From contig NZ_CACSKD010000015.1 in assembly GCF_902706285.1 (NCBI RefSeq), positions 86,453 to 150,452 of the forward strand: DNA of 64,000 nucleotides. The letters run 5' to 3'. The notes below the pieces were generated by a model, which was not told the origin of the DNA, ran no database searches, and saw only the letters and a list, made by a program, of their open reading frames with translations. Shown here one piece after another: positions 1 through 7,891 of the stretch. Source of the stretch: Rhizobium sp. 18055. GTDB lineage: Bacteria > Pseudomonadota > Alphaproteobacteria > Rhizobiales > Rhizobiaceae. The stretch's first letter is position 1; each line of letters opens with the position of its first letter. Both the position numbers and the translations under genes were made by a program.

Positions 1-2
1 CA

Positions 3-1190
3 TTTTTGCTAATCGGCGAACTATTGAGGATTGCCCGCTCCAGGATCTCGGAATCGGCACGAGCCCTGTCAGTGCGGGAGGCCCATCTTCGATCAATTCT
101 CGATACCGTTCTGGATGCCACCGTCGTCAGCACGAAGGAGGGTACGATCGTGTCTTTCAACGCGGCGGCTGTGAGACAGTTCGGTTATAGCGAACCCGAG
201 GTGATCGGACAGAATCTGCGGATCCTCATGCCCGAACCCTACCGACACGAACACGACGGTTATATCGATCGGTATCTGAAGACCGGTGAAAAGCGCATCA
301 TCGGGGTCGATCGGGTTGTCATGGGCCGACGTAAGGACGGATCAACCTTTCCCATGAAACTCGCCGTCGGTGAAATGCACACCGCCGGTCAGACATTTTT
401 CACCGGCTTCATACGCGATCTGACAGAGCGGGAAGAATCGGCGGCGCGCCTCCAGGAAATCCAGGGAGAACTCGCCCGACTGGCGCGTCTCAACGAGATG
501 GGAGAGATGGCGTCTACACTTGCGCATGAACTGAATCAGCCACTGTCGGCGATCGCAAACTACGTGCATGGCTGTTCGCGGCTGGCGCGTGACCTGGACG
601 GAGAGGCCGCCCAGCGGATGCGTGAGGCTCTCGAAGAGACGTCGAAGCAATCCATGCGCGCCGGCCAGATTATCCGGCACCTGAGAGAGTTTGTCAGCAA
701 GGGCGAAACGGAAAAGAGCCCGGAGAGCATCCGCAATCTCGTGGAGGAGGCTGGCGCTCTGGCGTTGGTGGGTTCAAGGGAGCGCGGTGTCTTCACGGTC
801 TTCGACTTCGCCGAAGATGCCCAACTCGTATTGGTCGACCGGATCCAGATACAGCAAGTGCTTATCAATCTGATCCGCAATGCCATTGAAGCCATGCGCG
901 ACACGGATCGCAAGGAGTTGAGGGTTGGTGTCGCCGTCGCCGGAAATGAACAAGTCGAGGTGACTGTCGAAGACTCCGGAACCGGCATTCCCGATGAGAT
1001 CGCCGCGCAGCTATTCACCCCATTCGTGACGACCAAACCTGGCGGCATGGGCATCGGCTTGTCGATTTCCAAGCGGATCGTCGAATCTCACGGAGGTACG
1101 ATGGAAGCACTTGGCAACAGCGCCGGCGGATCGACCTTCCGCTTCACAATACCGGCTTATAGGGAGAGACAGGGACATGCCTTCGGATGA
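3..1190 (+). CDS. fixL: Oxygen sensor histidine kinase FixL (5' end outside window)
   Basis: Heme-PAS sensor kinase that phosphorylates FixJ when oxygen is low. The frame is open to the window edge, so the N-terminus (membrane segments in the rhizobial FixL I know) is missing; the first possible start inside the window is TTG at 6. Numbering from that TTG, the PAS domain spans about residues 25-140 and carries EHDGYIDRY with the likely proximal heme ligand His83. The H-box AHELNQPLSAIANY puts the phospho-acceptor at His174, followed by N-box NLIRNAIEAM and G-box GMGIGLSISKRIVESHGG. The last 14 bases overlap fixJ, so the two are translationally coupled. Family assignment is strong because the heme-PAS motif and FixJ partner agree. 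The missing N-terminus means membrane attachment cannot be judged. Confidence 0.93.
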   Translation, partial: FLLIGELLRIARSRISESARALSVREAHLRSILDTVLDATVVSTKEGTIVSFNAAAVRQFGYSEPEVIGQNLRILMPEPYRHEHDGYIDRYLKTGEKRIIGVDRVVMGRRKDGSTFPMKLAVGEMHTAGQTFFTGFIRDLTEREESAARLQEIQGELARLARLNEMGEMASTLAHELNQPLSAIANYVHGCSRLARDLDGEAAQRMREALEETSKQSMRAGQIIRHLREFVSKGETEKSPESIRNLVEEAGALALVGSRERGVFTVFDFAEDAQLVLVDRIQIQQVLINLIRNAIEAMRDTDRKELRVGVAVAGNEQVEVTVEDSGTGIPDEIAAQLFTPFVTTKPGGMGIGLSISKRIVESHGGTMEALGNSAGGSTFRFTIPAYRERQGHAFG

Positions 1191-1797
1191 TTTTACGGTC
1201 CATATCGTCGACGATGAAGAGGCGGTCCGCAAGTCGCTGGCTTTCATGCTGACCATGAGTGGCCATGCAGTTCGTGTGCATGAAAGCGCGACCGCCTTTC
1301 TCGACTTCGCACCCAATATCAAGAGCGGCGTGCTGGTCACGGATCTTCGGATGCCCGATATGAGCGGCGTTGAGCTGTTGCGCTGCCTGACGGCCCAGAA
1401 GGTGATGTTGCCATCAATCGTTATCACGGGCCATGGCGATGTGCCGATGGCGGTGGATGCGATGAAGGCCGGCGCGGTCGATTTCATCGAAAAACCTTTC
1501 GAGGAATCTGTGTTGCTGGAGGCACTCACGCGCGCTTCACTGCGCCTGAAGGACAAACTTGTGGACTTGGAGGATATTGCATCCGTTCGACAAAGATTCG
1601 AGTTTCTATCGGAACGCGAGCGACAGGTGCTCAACGCCGTGGTTGCGGGATTGCCAAATAAATCGATTGCCTATGATCTTGATATAAGCCCGCGCACCGT
1701 CGAAGTTCACCGAGCCAATGTGATGTCGAAGATGAAAGCGCAAAGCCTTCCCCAGCTCGTGAGAATGGCGATGGCGGCGGGTTTCGGCCCCAACTAG
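1177..1797 (+). CDS. fixJ: Two-component response regulator FixJ
   Basis: Transcriptional activator phosphorylated by FixL; in rhizobia it switches on fixK under microoxia. The start is the ATG at 1177, preceded by a purine-rich stretch and overlapping the fixL stop; this gives 206 aa, the usual FixJ size. The receiver shows the acidic pair in HIVDDEE, the phospho-acceptor Asp56 in LVTDLRMPDMSG, and Lys in FIEKPF. The C-terminal LuxR-type helix-turn-helix includes LSERERQVLNAVVAG and SPRTVEVHRANVM. The frame open further upstream (to 1111) runs inside fixL and is not used. All key residues are present, so the protein should be functional. Confidence 0.95.
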   Translation: MPSDDFTVHIVDDEEAVRKSLAFMLTMSGHAVRVHESATAFLDFAPNIKSGVLVTDLRMPDMSGVELLRCLTAQKVMLPSIVITGHGDVPMAVDAMKAGAVDFIEKPFEESVLLEALTRASLRLKDKLVDLEDIASVRQRFEFLSERERQVLNAVVAGLPNKSIAYDLDISPRTVEVHRANVMSKMKAQSLPQLVRMAMAAGFGPN

Positions 1798-1885
1798 ATT
1801 TGATCCTGCGCAAGGCGCGGCATCATCCATCGGTTTATTTTCGGACCTTCCAGCGACTTCAATCGCACGAATTTCGGGTTCGAAC

Positions 1886-2224
1886 GTGGATGATCGAAAC
1901 ACAATTGCAGTGGTAGCGCCGGACATGGGTCTCCGTCAATCGTTGGTCTTTGCCCTCGAGACGGAGGGGTTTGTCGTCGAGTCCTTTGTGAATTTGCGCG
2001 CCGCCAAAGTATCAATGGAAACGGTCGCCTGCGCCGTCATCGACGCGCGAGTGCTGAAGGCGGAAGAGGACGTCTGGCTGTCGCTGGGTCGATTGAGACG
2101 TAAGATCGTCCTTTTGACGACAGGGATCACCTCTTATGCCGATCGGGGAGCGGCTGCAGAGCTTTCCACACCGTTCAATGGCAATGAACTCATCGAGCTG
2201 CTGGATCATCTGCCAAGCCCGTAA
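1886..2224 (+). CDS. Degenerate stand-alone receiver-like protein between fixJ and fixK
   Basis: A 112-aa protein with the size and pattern of a lone response-regulator receiver but with an eroded active site. The acidic pair is replaced (VVAPDMG instead of VVDDE) and the conserved Lys of the KP motif is Thr95 (STPF), while a candidate phospho-Asp remains at Asp53 (AVIDARV). It starts with GTG at 1886; the nearby ATG at 1890 is in another frame. It lies 88 bases after fixJ and about 86 bases before the chosen fixK start, on the same strand, so it may act on FixL, FixJ or FixK. A decoy or antikinase role like that of FixT is possible, but FixT is smaller and not visibly related. Function not known. 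Confidence 0.7.
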   Translation: MDDRNTIAVVAPDMGLRQSLVFALETEGFVVESFVNLRAAKVSMETVACAVIDARVLKAEEDVWLSLGRLRRKIVLLTTGITSYADRGAAAELSTPFNGNELIELLDHLPSP

Positions 2225-2235
2225 GGGTATTTCCG
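2221..2235 (+). promoter_or_regulatory. Weak candidate FixJ site upstream of fixK
   Basis: GTAAGGGTATTTCCG overlaps the stop of the receiver-like gene and lies about 80 bases before the chosen fixK ATG. It resembles the FixJ binding pattern (GTA-A/C-G-TA-G/T-TTTCC) but the spacing between the GTAAG and TTTCC parts is off by about one base. Position is right for a FixJ-activated fixK promoter; sequence match is only partial. Confidence 0.25.
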
Positions 2236-2310
2236 TAGAGGAACAAGCGAATTTTCCGGAGATCCAACATGCTGCAATCTCGGTTCATCAAATCACCCTG
2301 GAGGCAACCC

Positions 2311-2955
2311 ATGCTGGCCTATTCTGACACTCGTCCCGCTCCCGCAGCCCGCGCCGCGAGCTTTGCCGACAGGATATCCGTTGCCCGTCTTTCGCCAATC
2401 TCCACATTCACCGCGGAAGCGGAAATTTACGCGCAGGGCGAGAAATCAGGTGCCTTTTATCAGATCGAATATGGTGCTGTGCGTATATTTCGGCTGCTTG
2501 CCGATGGCAGACGCCAGGTGATCGCGTTTCATCTGGCGGGCGAGACCTTCGGCTTCGAACCAGAAGACAACCACCACTTTTTCGCCGAAACCTTGGTGCC
2601 GACGGCTTTGAGAACCTTCACGCAGCCGAGACATGATGCCGTCCCGGCGAATATGATGAAGGCCGCCTTGCAGGCGATGATCAAAGCGCAGCAACACCTC
2701 TTGGTGATCGGAAGGCAAAATGCCGGCGAGCGCATCGCAGCCTTCCTGATGGATATGCTCAATCGTCAAGGTGAACACGATCAGGTCGAACTCCCAATGA
2801 GCCGTCAGGACATGGCCGATTATCTCGGTCTGACGATTGAGACCGTCTCGCGCGTATTGTCGAGATTCCGCGCCCAGGGTGTCATTCGGCTGCACAACAG
2901 CCGCAGCGTTGAACTCCTGAAGCTCGACACCCTTCGCCGGCTTGCCACTTCATAG
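2311..2955 (+). CDS. fixK: Crp/Fnr-family regulator FixK
   Basis: DNA-binding regulator that relays FixL-FixJ signalling to microoxic genes by binding TTGAT-N4-ATCAA sites. The cyclic-nucleotide-binding-like fold occupies about residues 40-130 and the HTH lies near the C-terminus (MSRQDMADYLGLTIETVSRV), with the E-x-x-S-R recognition residues typical of FNR/FixK. No cysteine is present anywhere, so it cannot carry the FNR iron-sulfur cluster; this separates it from FnrN-type regulators. ATG 2311 has GGAGG seven bases upstream and gives 214 aa, close to known FixK; ATG 2269, in frame and also with a purine-rich leader, would add 14 residues. Its likely targets in the window are the boxes at 15951, 22991 and 35949. 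Confidence 0.9.
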   Translation: MLAYSDTRPAPAARAASFADRISVARLSPISTFTAEAEIYAQGEKSGAFYQIEYGAVRIFRLLADGRRQVIAFHLAGETFGFEPEDNHHFFAETLVPTALRTFTQPRHDAVPANMMKAALQAMIKAQQHLLVIGRQNAGERIAAFLMDMLNRQGEHDQVELPMSRQDMADYLGLTIETVSRVLSRFRAQGVIRLHNSRSVELLKLDTLRRLATS

Positions 2956-2995
2956 GCGGCCAACCTTCCGATGTCGCCTAATTCATGGATCTAGT

Positions 2996-3235
2996 ATGCG
3001 TATAACGTTCGAAGCAGAAATGCTGGCAGGCGCTTCGGTCATTCATGTCGTGGAACCTACCTTGGTTGAGGACGGCAGGCTGATCGGTCTTCACAATGGC
3101 ATAAGACGCAATTTTGCGCTCTCAGACATTCACGACATCTATTGCACCGAGACAGCGCAACTGATCTCCGTCGTCCAATGCCAATTGGCGTGCGAGGGAT
3201 GCGATCGCGACTGTGCATGGCTGATCCGCAACTGA
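2996..3235 (+). CDS. Small Cys-rich hypothetical protein after fixK
   Basis: A 79-aa protein beginning 41 bases after fixK, from ATG 2996 (an in-frame upstream start at 2942 would overlap fixK). I do not recognise the family. The C-terminal third holds five cysteines, one in DIYCTE and four in CQLACEGCDRDC, a spacing that could bind metal or an iron-sulfur cluster. Its position between fixK and a strong hairpin terminator suggests it is the last gene of the fixK transcript. No membrane segment is visible. Function unknown. Confidence 0.5.
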   Translation: MRITFEAEMLAGASVIHVVEPTLVEDGRLIGLHNGIRRNFALSDIHDIYCTETAQLISVVQCQLACEGCDRDCAWLIRN

Positions 3236-3288
3236 TGTTAGTAAACGTTTTGCCTGAAGCGGGATTCCCCCTCCCTGTTACGGCAAAA

Positions 3289-3320
3289 GAAAAGGGCGCG
3301 TCGGCGGGGCGCCCTTTTCT
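3289..3320 (+). terminator. Hairpin terminator after the fix genes
   Basis: GAAAAGGGCGC (3289-3299) and GCGCCCTTTTC (3309-3319) form a perfect 11-bp stem with a nine-base loop. The A-rich left flank and T-rich right arm give it the look of an intrinsic terminator working on the plus strand. It follows the small Cys-rich gene by about 50 bases. Confidence 0.75.
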
Positions 3321-3718
3321 CATTCCTATCACCGAAGCCGACAAGCGATGGGATGACCATCGATCGCTGATCGAGTCGGTCACGGTTCTGCGCCTCGCGC
3401 AGCGAAGCATACCGCGCATCGGCGAGACTTCCTAATGCTGGCCCCGTTTTGCTGTCATGGATACGATCCAAGAATCCAGTCCACGGCTTGACGCAAGATG
3501 GAGACCGATTGCCGTCTCAAAGGGTATTTGTTTCCGGGACATCTCCAGCCCGGGCGTGCCGTAAAAAACACCACGGCTGCAGCGGATAAATCGACCGGCC
3601 TCTTCTGCTTCTAACCCTAAATTAAGGATAGATGCATTACAAATTGACTAACAGCGACCATGAAGGGTGGCACTCAAGGGAATATGACATTCCGCTACCG
3701 ACTGAGTGGAGTTCGAAT
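3321..3718. other. Intergenic region before the chemoreceptor
   Basis: About 400 bases with no gene I can support. An open frame from 3142 to 3435 crosses it, but that frame overlaps the Cys-rich gene, runs through the terminator hairpin and has no recognisable content. The stretch from about 3600 is AT-richer and probably holds the chemoreceptor promoter, but I see no clear -35/-10 or FixK box. Confidence 0.4.
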
Positions 3719-5629
3719 ATGAAACGGCCTAGCATCAAGGCGGCTCTTGTCGCCGTGCTTTCCTGCATTCTGGTGCTGATCGCAGCACTCTCGTTCGCGT
3801 CGTTGAAAGGTATTCACGAGCTCAACGACAATACACGGGAAATCAGCGGCTACTGGGTCGACAGGCTTGTCGTCGCGCGCACGATCAAGGGCGATTTCAA
3901 CCTTCTGCGTCTGGGGCTGGCCAAGGAATTGCTTGCCGACACGCCGGCTGAAGTGACGACGGAAAAGGCCGGCGTCCAGAAGGTCACCGACGACTTAAGG
4001 CAGGCGATTAAATCCTACGAAGACGGGGTTCGCACCGAAAAAGGCGCACAGCTGATCAAGCAGTTCACGACCACACTGTCTGCCTATGACAAGCTGGGTG
4101 AAGAACTCGAACTGCTGAAACAGGCCGGCAAACAGGAGGAGGCCGAAACGCTTCTGAAGACCAAGATGAACGATGCCGCGATCAAGGCCAATACGGATGT
4201 GGACGCGCTTGTGAGTTTTATCATCGAGCGCGTCCGCGAATTCGCAGCGTCGAGTGAAAGCACCTACAGCACGGTGTTGACATGGACGTTGATTATGGCA
4301 GGCCTGACTACCCTATTCGCCATTGCCGCCATAGTTTACGCAGTTGTTGGCATTGCCAATCCGATCATGCACATCACAGCCTCGATGCGCAACTTGGCGC
4401 AAGGCGATCTGGCTACGAAAATCCCGTTTGACGGCCGCTCCGACGAAATCGGAGAAATGGCGGCCGCGGTCGCGACTTTCCGACAGGCCGGCATCACCAA
4501 CAAGGAACTCGAGCGCCAAGCGGAAGAAAACCGGGCGCGCGACGACATGCAAAGCGCGGAGAACCGCCGACGTGTGGCCGAGGAGGCGGAAAAACTTCGC
4601 TTTGCGACGGAAACTTTGGGGAACGGCCTGAAACTGCTCGCACAGGGCGACATTTCCTTCCAGCTCACCAATGTGTTCGCACCGGAATACGATATGCTGC
4701 GGCAGGACTTCAACGCTTCGGTCAAGCAATTGGGCACGATCATCTCGGGCGTGCTCGATACGGTCCATTCCATCGACACGGGCACGCGGGAAATCGCCTC
4801 CGGCGCCAGCGACCTTTCGAAGCGAACGGAGCAACAGGCCGCAGCATTGGAAGAGACTGCGGCAGCACTGGACCAGATAACTGTCAATGTCTCGACATCG
4901 TCCAAGCGCACAGACGAGGCCCGTTCGGTGGCGATCCTCGCCAATGAAGATGCCGAGAAATCTGCGCAGGTGGTGGCTCGGGCTGTCGAGGCAATGCGGC
5001 GCATCGAGCAGAGCTCACAACAAATTTCCAACATCATCGGCGTTATCGACGAAATCGCCTTTCAAACCAACCTTCTGGCGCTCAACGCCGGCGTCGAGGC
5101 CGCACGCGCAGGCGAGGCCGGCAAGGGTTTCGCCGTCGTTGCGCAGGAGGTGCGCGAACTCGCCCAGCGCTCGGCGACCGCTGCCAAGGAAATCAAGGGG
5201 CTGATCCACAACTCCTCAACCGAAGTGGACAATGGCGTCAAGCTCGTCGGCGATACAGGCGTGGCGCTGCAAGCCATTGGTGCTTACGTGTCTCAGATCA
5301 ATACCTTGATGGACGCGATCGCGACCTCGGCCAAGGAGCAATCGACCGGTCTCGCCGAGGTTAACACGGCGGTCAATCAGATGGACCAGACCACACAGCA
5401 GAACGCAGCGATGGTTGAACAGTCGACGGCCGCGTCCGCCTCCCTCGCTCAGGAGGCCGGTAATTTGCGTACGCTTGTGAGCCAATTCAAGCTCTCGCAC
5501 AACGGAAGAAACGTTCAGACCGCCCCGCTCACGACATCGAGAATGCCGGTTTCGACGCGACCTATGCCGACGAGAAAGGCGGCGGTGGTCGGAAACCTTG
5601 CCGTCAAGGAGGATTGGCACGAATTCTGA
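3719..5629 (+). CDS. Methyl-accepting chemotaxis protein
   Basis: Membrane chemoreceptor of 636 aa that signals to a CheA/CheW array. From ATG 3719 (GGAG eight bases upstream): TM1 at about 9-28, a periplasmic helical sensor domain to about 183 with few conserved binding residues, TM2 at about 186-211, a HAMP segment, then the long signalling coiled coil with the hairpin-tip motif EIAFQTNLLALNAGVEAARA. It ends in DWHEF, matching the W-x-x-F pentapeptide that tethers CheR in some receptors. The frame extends in front to 3632, but that leader is hydrophilic and lacks a ribosome site, so I chose the internal start. Ligand unknown. No che genes adjoin; a CheR and a CheB lie 40 kb away. Confidence 0.92.
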   Translation: MKRPSIKAALVAVLSCILVLIAALSFASLKGIHELNDNTREISGYWVDRLVVARTIKGDFNLLRLGLAKELLADTPAEVTTEKAGVQKVTDDLRQAIKSYEDGVRTEKGAQLIKQFTTTLSAYDKLGEELELLKQAGKQEEAETLLKTKMNDAAIKANTDVDALVSFIIERVREFAASSESTYSTVLTWTLIMAGLTTLFAIAAIVYAVVGIANPIMHITASMRNLAQGDLATKIPFDGRSDEIGEMAAAVATFRQAGITNKELERQAEENRARDDMQSAENRRRVAEEAEKLRFATETLGNGLKLLAQGDISFQLTNVFAPEYDMLRQDFNASVKQLGTIISGVLDTVHSIDTGTREIASGASDLSKRTEQQAAALEETAAALDQITVNVSTSSKRTDEARSVAILANEDAEKSAQVVARAVEAMRRIEQSSQQISNIIGVIDEIAFQTNLLALNAGVEAARAGEAGKGFAVVAQEVRELAQRSATAAKEIKGLIHNSSTEVDNGVKLVGDTGVALQAIGAYVSQINTLMDAIATSAKEQSTGLAEVNTAVNQMDQTTQQNAAMVEQSTAASASLAQEAGNLRTLVSQFKLSHNGRNVQTAPLTTSRMPVSTRPMPTRKAAVVGNLAVKEDWHEF

Positions 5630-5889
5630 TGACGAGGCATCATGAAGAAGCGCGCCCGATCAACCCGGCTCTGCGTTGGTCGAGCTACCGTGCGATGCGC
5701 GCGACACGGCTTCGGTGTAATTTGCAGATACGCCGATCAAGCGCACTCAGGACCGGATGCAGAGGGGGTTTACATCGACTGACGATGCTCTGCGAGTCCG
5801 GTCCCGAAGCCTCACAGGCATTGGCCCGTTTTGCGAGACCGCGGTGATGATCATTCATTGGGGCTGAAAGATGGTTGCCCGGAGAATTT

Positions 5890-6021
5890 ATGAGCATCAC
5901 GGTTTCAGCGAATTCCGAAAGTCAGACATCTTTTTGGCCGCCTGAATTCATTCCGAAATTGGTGTTTCTGATTCTTTTACTTGCTCTTGGGCACACTATC
6001 GGCTTGGATAGATTATCTTGA
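5890..6021 (+). CDS. Small single-span membrane protein (43 aa)
   Basis: ATG 5890 has GGAG about six bases upstream and opens 43 codons ending TGA at 6019-6021. The product has a polar N-terminal half and one hydrophobic helix near residues 23-38 (LVFLILLLALGHTIGL). It resembles in size the accessory subunits of terminal oxidases, but nothing links it to one. I do not recognise a family. Support rests on ribosome site plus membrane helix only. Confidence 0.4.
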   Translation: MSITVSANSESQTSFWPPEFIPKLVFLILLLALGHTIGLDRLS

Positions 6022-6115
6022 CTGTCGGGAGGCATGAGCTTCGGCTCAAGGTCAAGCCCCTCAAGGGCAGGGAGGCTGAGATCGAAGGAGGAGATCGATT
6101 TCGCGGCTCGGCAGG

Positions 6116-6385
6116 TCAGGTCCGCGATCTGTCGAGCAACTCCCGGATCGTTACCGTGTCATCGCTGACCAGCAAGAAGGCGGGTTGGAGATCGAGACCC
6201 TTGGCAATTCGCTCGAGGTTGTCGATCGATATGTTGCGCTCGCCGCGTTCTACCGCTCCGAAATATGACCGGTCCATATCGATCATCAGGGCGAAGTCTT
6301 GCTGACTTATACCGCGCTCACCGCGATACTTGCGGATATTGTTCGCCACCAACTGGCGCAGATGTCCTGGATGCGTCTTTTTCAC
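6116..6385 (-). CDS. XRE-family helix-turn-helix regulator
   Basis: An 89-aa DNA-binding protein starting at GTG (complement of 6383-6385). The HTH_XRE domain covers nearly the whole protein: NIRKYRGERGISQQDFA, MDRSYFGAVERGERN, and IDNLERIAKGLDLQP, the classical five-helix order. Proteins of this size and pattern are common lone regulators in rhizobia. It is divergent from the diguanylate cyclase gene across about 200 bases, so it could regulate that gene or itself. No partner toxin gene is next to it. Confidence 0.8.
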   Translation of the reverse strand: MKKTHPGHLRQLVANNIRKYRGERGISQQDFALMIDMDRSYFGAVERGERNISIDNLERIAKGLDLQPAFLLVSDDTVTIRELLDRSRT

Positions 6386-6581
6386 CCGAACGACATCAGG
6401 CGAAAGCCGCTTTTAAGGCGACGGGTTTTAAGCACCATTTAACATTTTTATCGGATATTTCGGGCGTCGGCTTCCTATCACGACCGTTTGAAAGGTCTTC
6501 CTGTCGGGATACAGCTCGCCGTAGCAGCGGCGATCCCTATGGCATGAGGGGCCGAACATTACTGGAGGCGCGAGGAAGCAT

Positions 6582-7535
6582 ATGGCGGCAATATCTGACT
6601 TCCCCTCTGTCGATAGCCATATCGACCGGCTTGCGCGCATGTCGGGTCGCCGCGCCTTTACCATTACCATTGTTTCTTTGTTGCTTATCACCACGCTGGA
6701 CTATTGGAGCGCCGATGAAACGCGTCTGCAGGTTTGTTATGCGAGCGCATACATTATCCCGATCGCCATCGCCGCCTTCACGCGCGGTCGGCAGATCGGC
6801 CTTCTGGTCGCTTTGGTCGCCGCAGCTGTGACCCTGTCGAAAGGTTTCACGCTGACCGAGAGCATCAATGCGGCAGTGTTGCTGCAAAATGCCGCCCCCC
6901 GTGTTGTCGCTTTCGCATTCGTCGCAATTGCTGCTGCCGCGTTCCGGCAATCCTACCACGCCGTGTCGACGCTTGCTTCTAGCGATCGAATGACCGGCGT
7001 TCTCAACAAGGCTGCGTTTCATCAATGTGCTTCAGCGCTGCTGGAGGCTTCTCGTCGCCAGCGAGAATACGCAATGTTGCTCTTCATCGATCTCGATGAT
7101 TTCAAGTCTGTGAATGATCGCTACGGTCACGAGGCGGGTGATCGGGTGCTTCAGTCCTTCGGCTCGGTTGCTGGTTCCGCAATGCGGCGTGGCGACTGCC
7201 TGGGGCGGATCGGCGGCGACGAATTCGCAGCACTCATTCCGGCGACATCGATCTCTGCGGCGCGTCAGCTCGCAGCAGCCCTCCATGAGAGGTTTACGCA
7301 GGCTTTGCTCGCTTGCGATATGCCGGTGACATGCAGCGTCGGCGCGGTTGTCGCCACTCCGGAAAACACAAATGAACTGCCAGATTTATTGAGGCAGGCG
7401 GACGCGCTCATGTATCAATCGAAGACGGCGGGAAAAAATGCCTTCCTCTTTGAGGTCGCAGCTGACGCGGATATTGAGAGAGATTTTGCCGGAGATAGAA
7501 TTCTGGCGGTAACGGCCGAAGCTGCAGCAAAGTAG
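6582..7535 (+). CDS. Membrane diguanylate cyclase (GGDEF)
   Basis: Makes cyclic di-GMP from two GTP. The 317-aa protein has several hydrophobic segments in residues 25-125 forming a membrane sensor of unknown ligand, then a GGDEF domain from about 135. The signature RIGGDEFAALIP is intact, as are the metal-binding FIDLDDFKSVND and the substrate-side NDRYGHEAGD. No EAL or HD-GYP domain is present, so it should be a cyclase only. An RxxD inhibitory site is not obvious. ATG 6582 follows GGAGGCGCGAGGAAG; a good start. Confidence 0.88.
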   Translation: MAAISDFPSVDSHIDRLARMSGRRAFTITIVSLLLITTLDYWSADETRLQVCYASAYIIPIAIAAFTRGRQIGLLVALVAAAVTLSKGFTLTESINAAVLLQNAAPRVVAFAFVAIAAAAFRQSYHAVSTLASSDRMTGVLNKAAFHQCASALLEASRRQREYAMLLFIDLDDFKSVNDRYGHEAGDRVLQSFGSVAGSAMRRGDCLGRIGGDEFAALIPATSISAARQLAAALHERFTQALLACDMPVTCSVGAVVATPENTNELPDLLRQADALMYQSKTAGKNAFLFEVAADADIERDFAGDRILAVTAEAAAK

Positions 7536-7584
7536 GCTTCAAGAGCTGCATGCACCGCAAGGGCGGCGGACCTGGGGAGGCGTG

Positions 7585-7818
7585 ATGGACCAATACTTCT
7601 ACAATATCTCGTCGGGGTCACAGACGATGCGGGACGCAACAGGTTATTTTGCCGCCAACCGCCCGGATGCTATCGCCTACGGAAAAACTGTTGCCCGTGA
7701 AATCGCGATGGAAAGCAAGATGACAGTTTTCATCGAAATGCTGGATGCTGACGGAAGGATCGTCGCTCACATAGTGCATCGCACCAGACCACGGAGGCGG
7801 CAGACACTATCGCGTTAA
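7585..7818 (+). CDS. Small DUF6894-like protein
   Basis: A 77-aa protein from ATG 7585, preceded by GGGGAGG; a GTG one codon upstream is the alternative start. The opening MDQYFYNISSG and the A-x-x-x-A-x-x-x-A-R-E-I pattern resemble the short DUF6894-type proteins frequent in Rhizobiales (Y-F/Y-F-x-I start, central D and a helical middle), which have no known function. The C-terminus is basic (RTRPRRRQTLSR). It sits 73 bases before the phosphotransacetylase gene on the same strand. Confidence 0.6.
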   Translation: MDQYFYNISSGSQTMRDATGYFAANRPDAIAYGKTVAREIAMESKMTVFIEMLDADGRIVAHIVHRTRPRRRQTLSR

Positions 7819-7891
7819 CTTTTGGTGCTTGCATTGTGCCTGGAAGGCAGGTCAATGATCTGGGCTCAGGACGTCTGGAGGCGCAATCACG

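Noticed and set aside
3142..3435. 97-codon open frame on the plus strand after fixK
   Set aside because: It overlaps the Cys-rich gene in another frame, runs through the terminator hairpin, and shows no family features or ribosome site.
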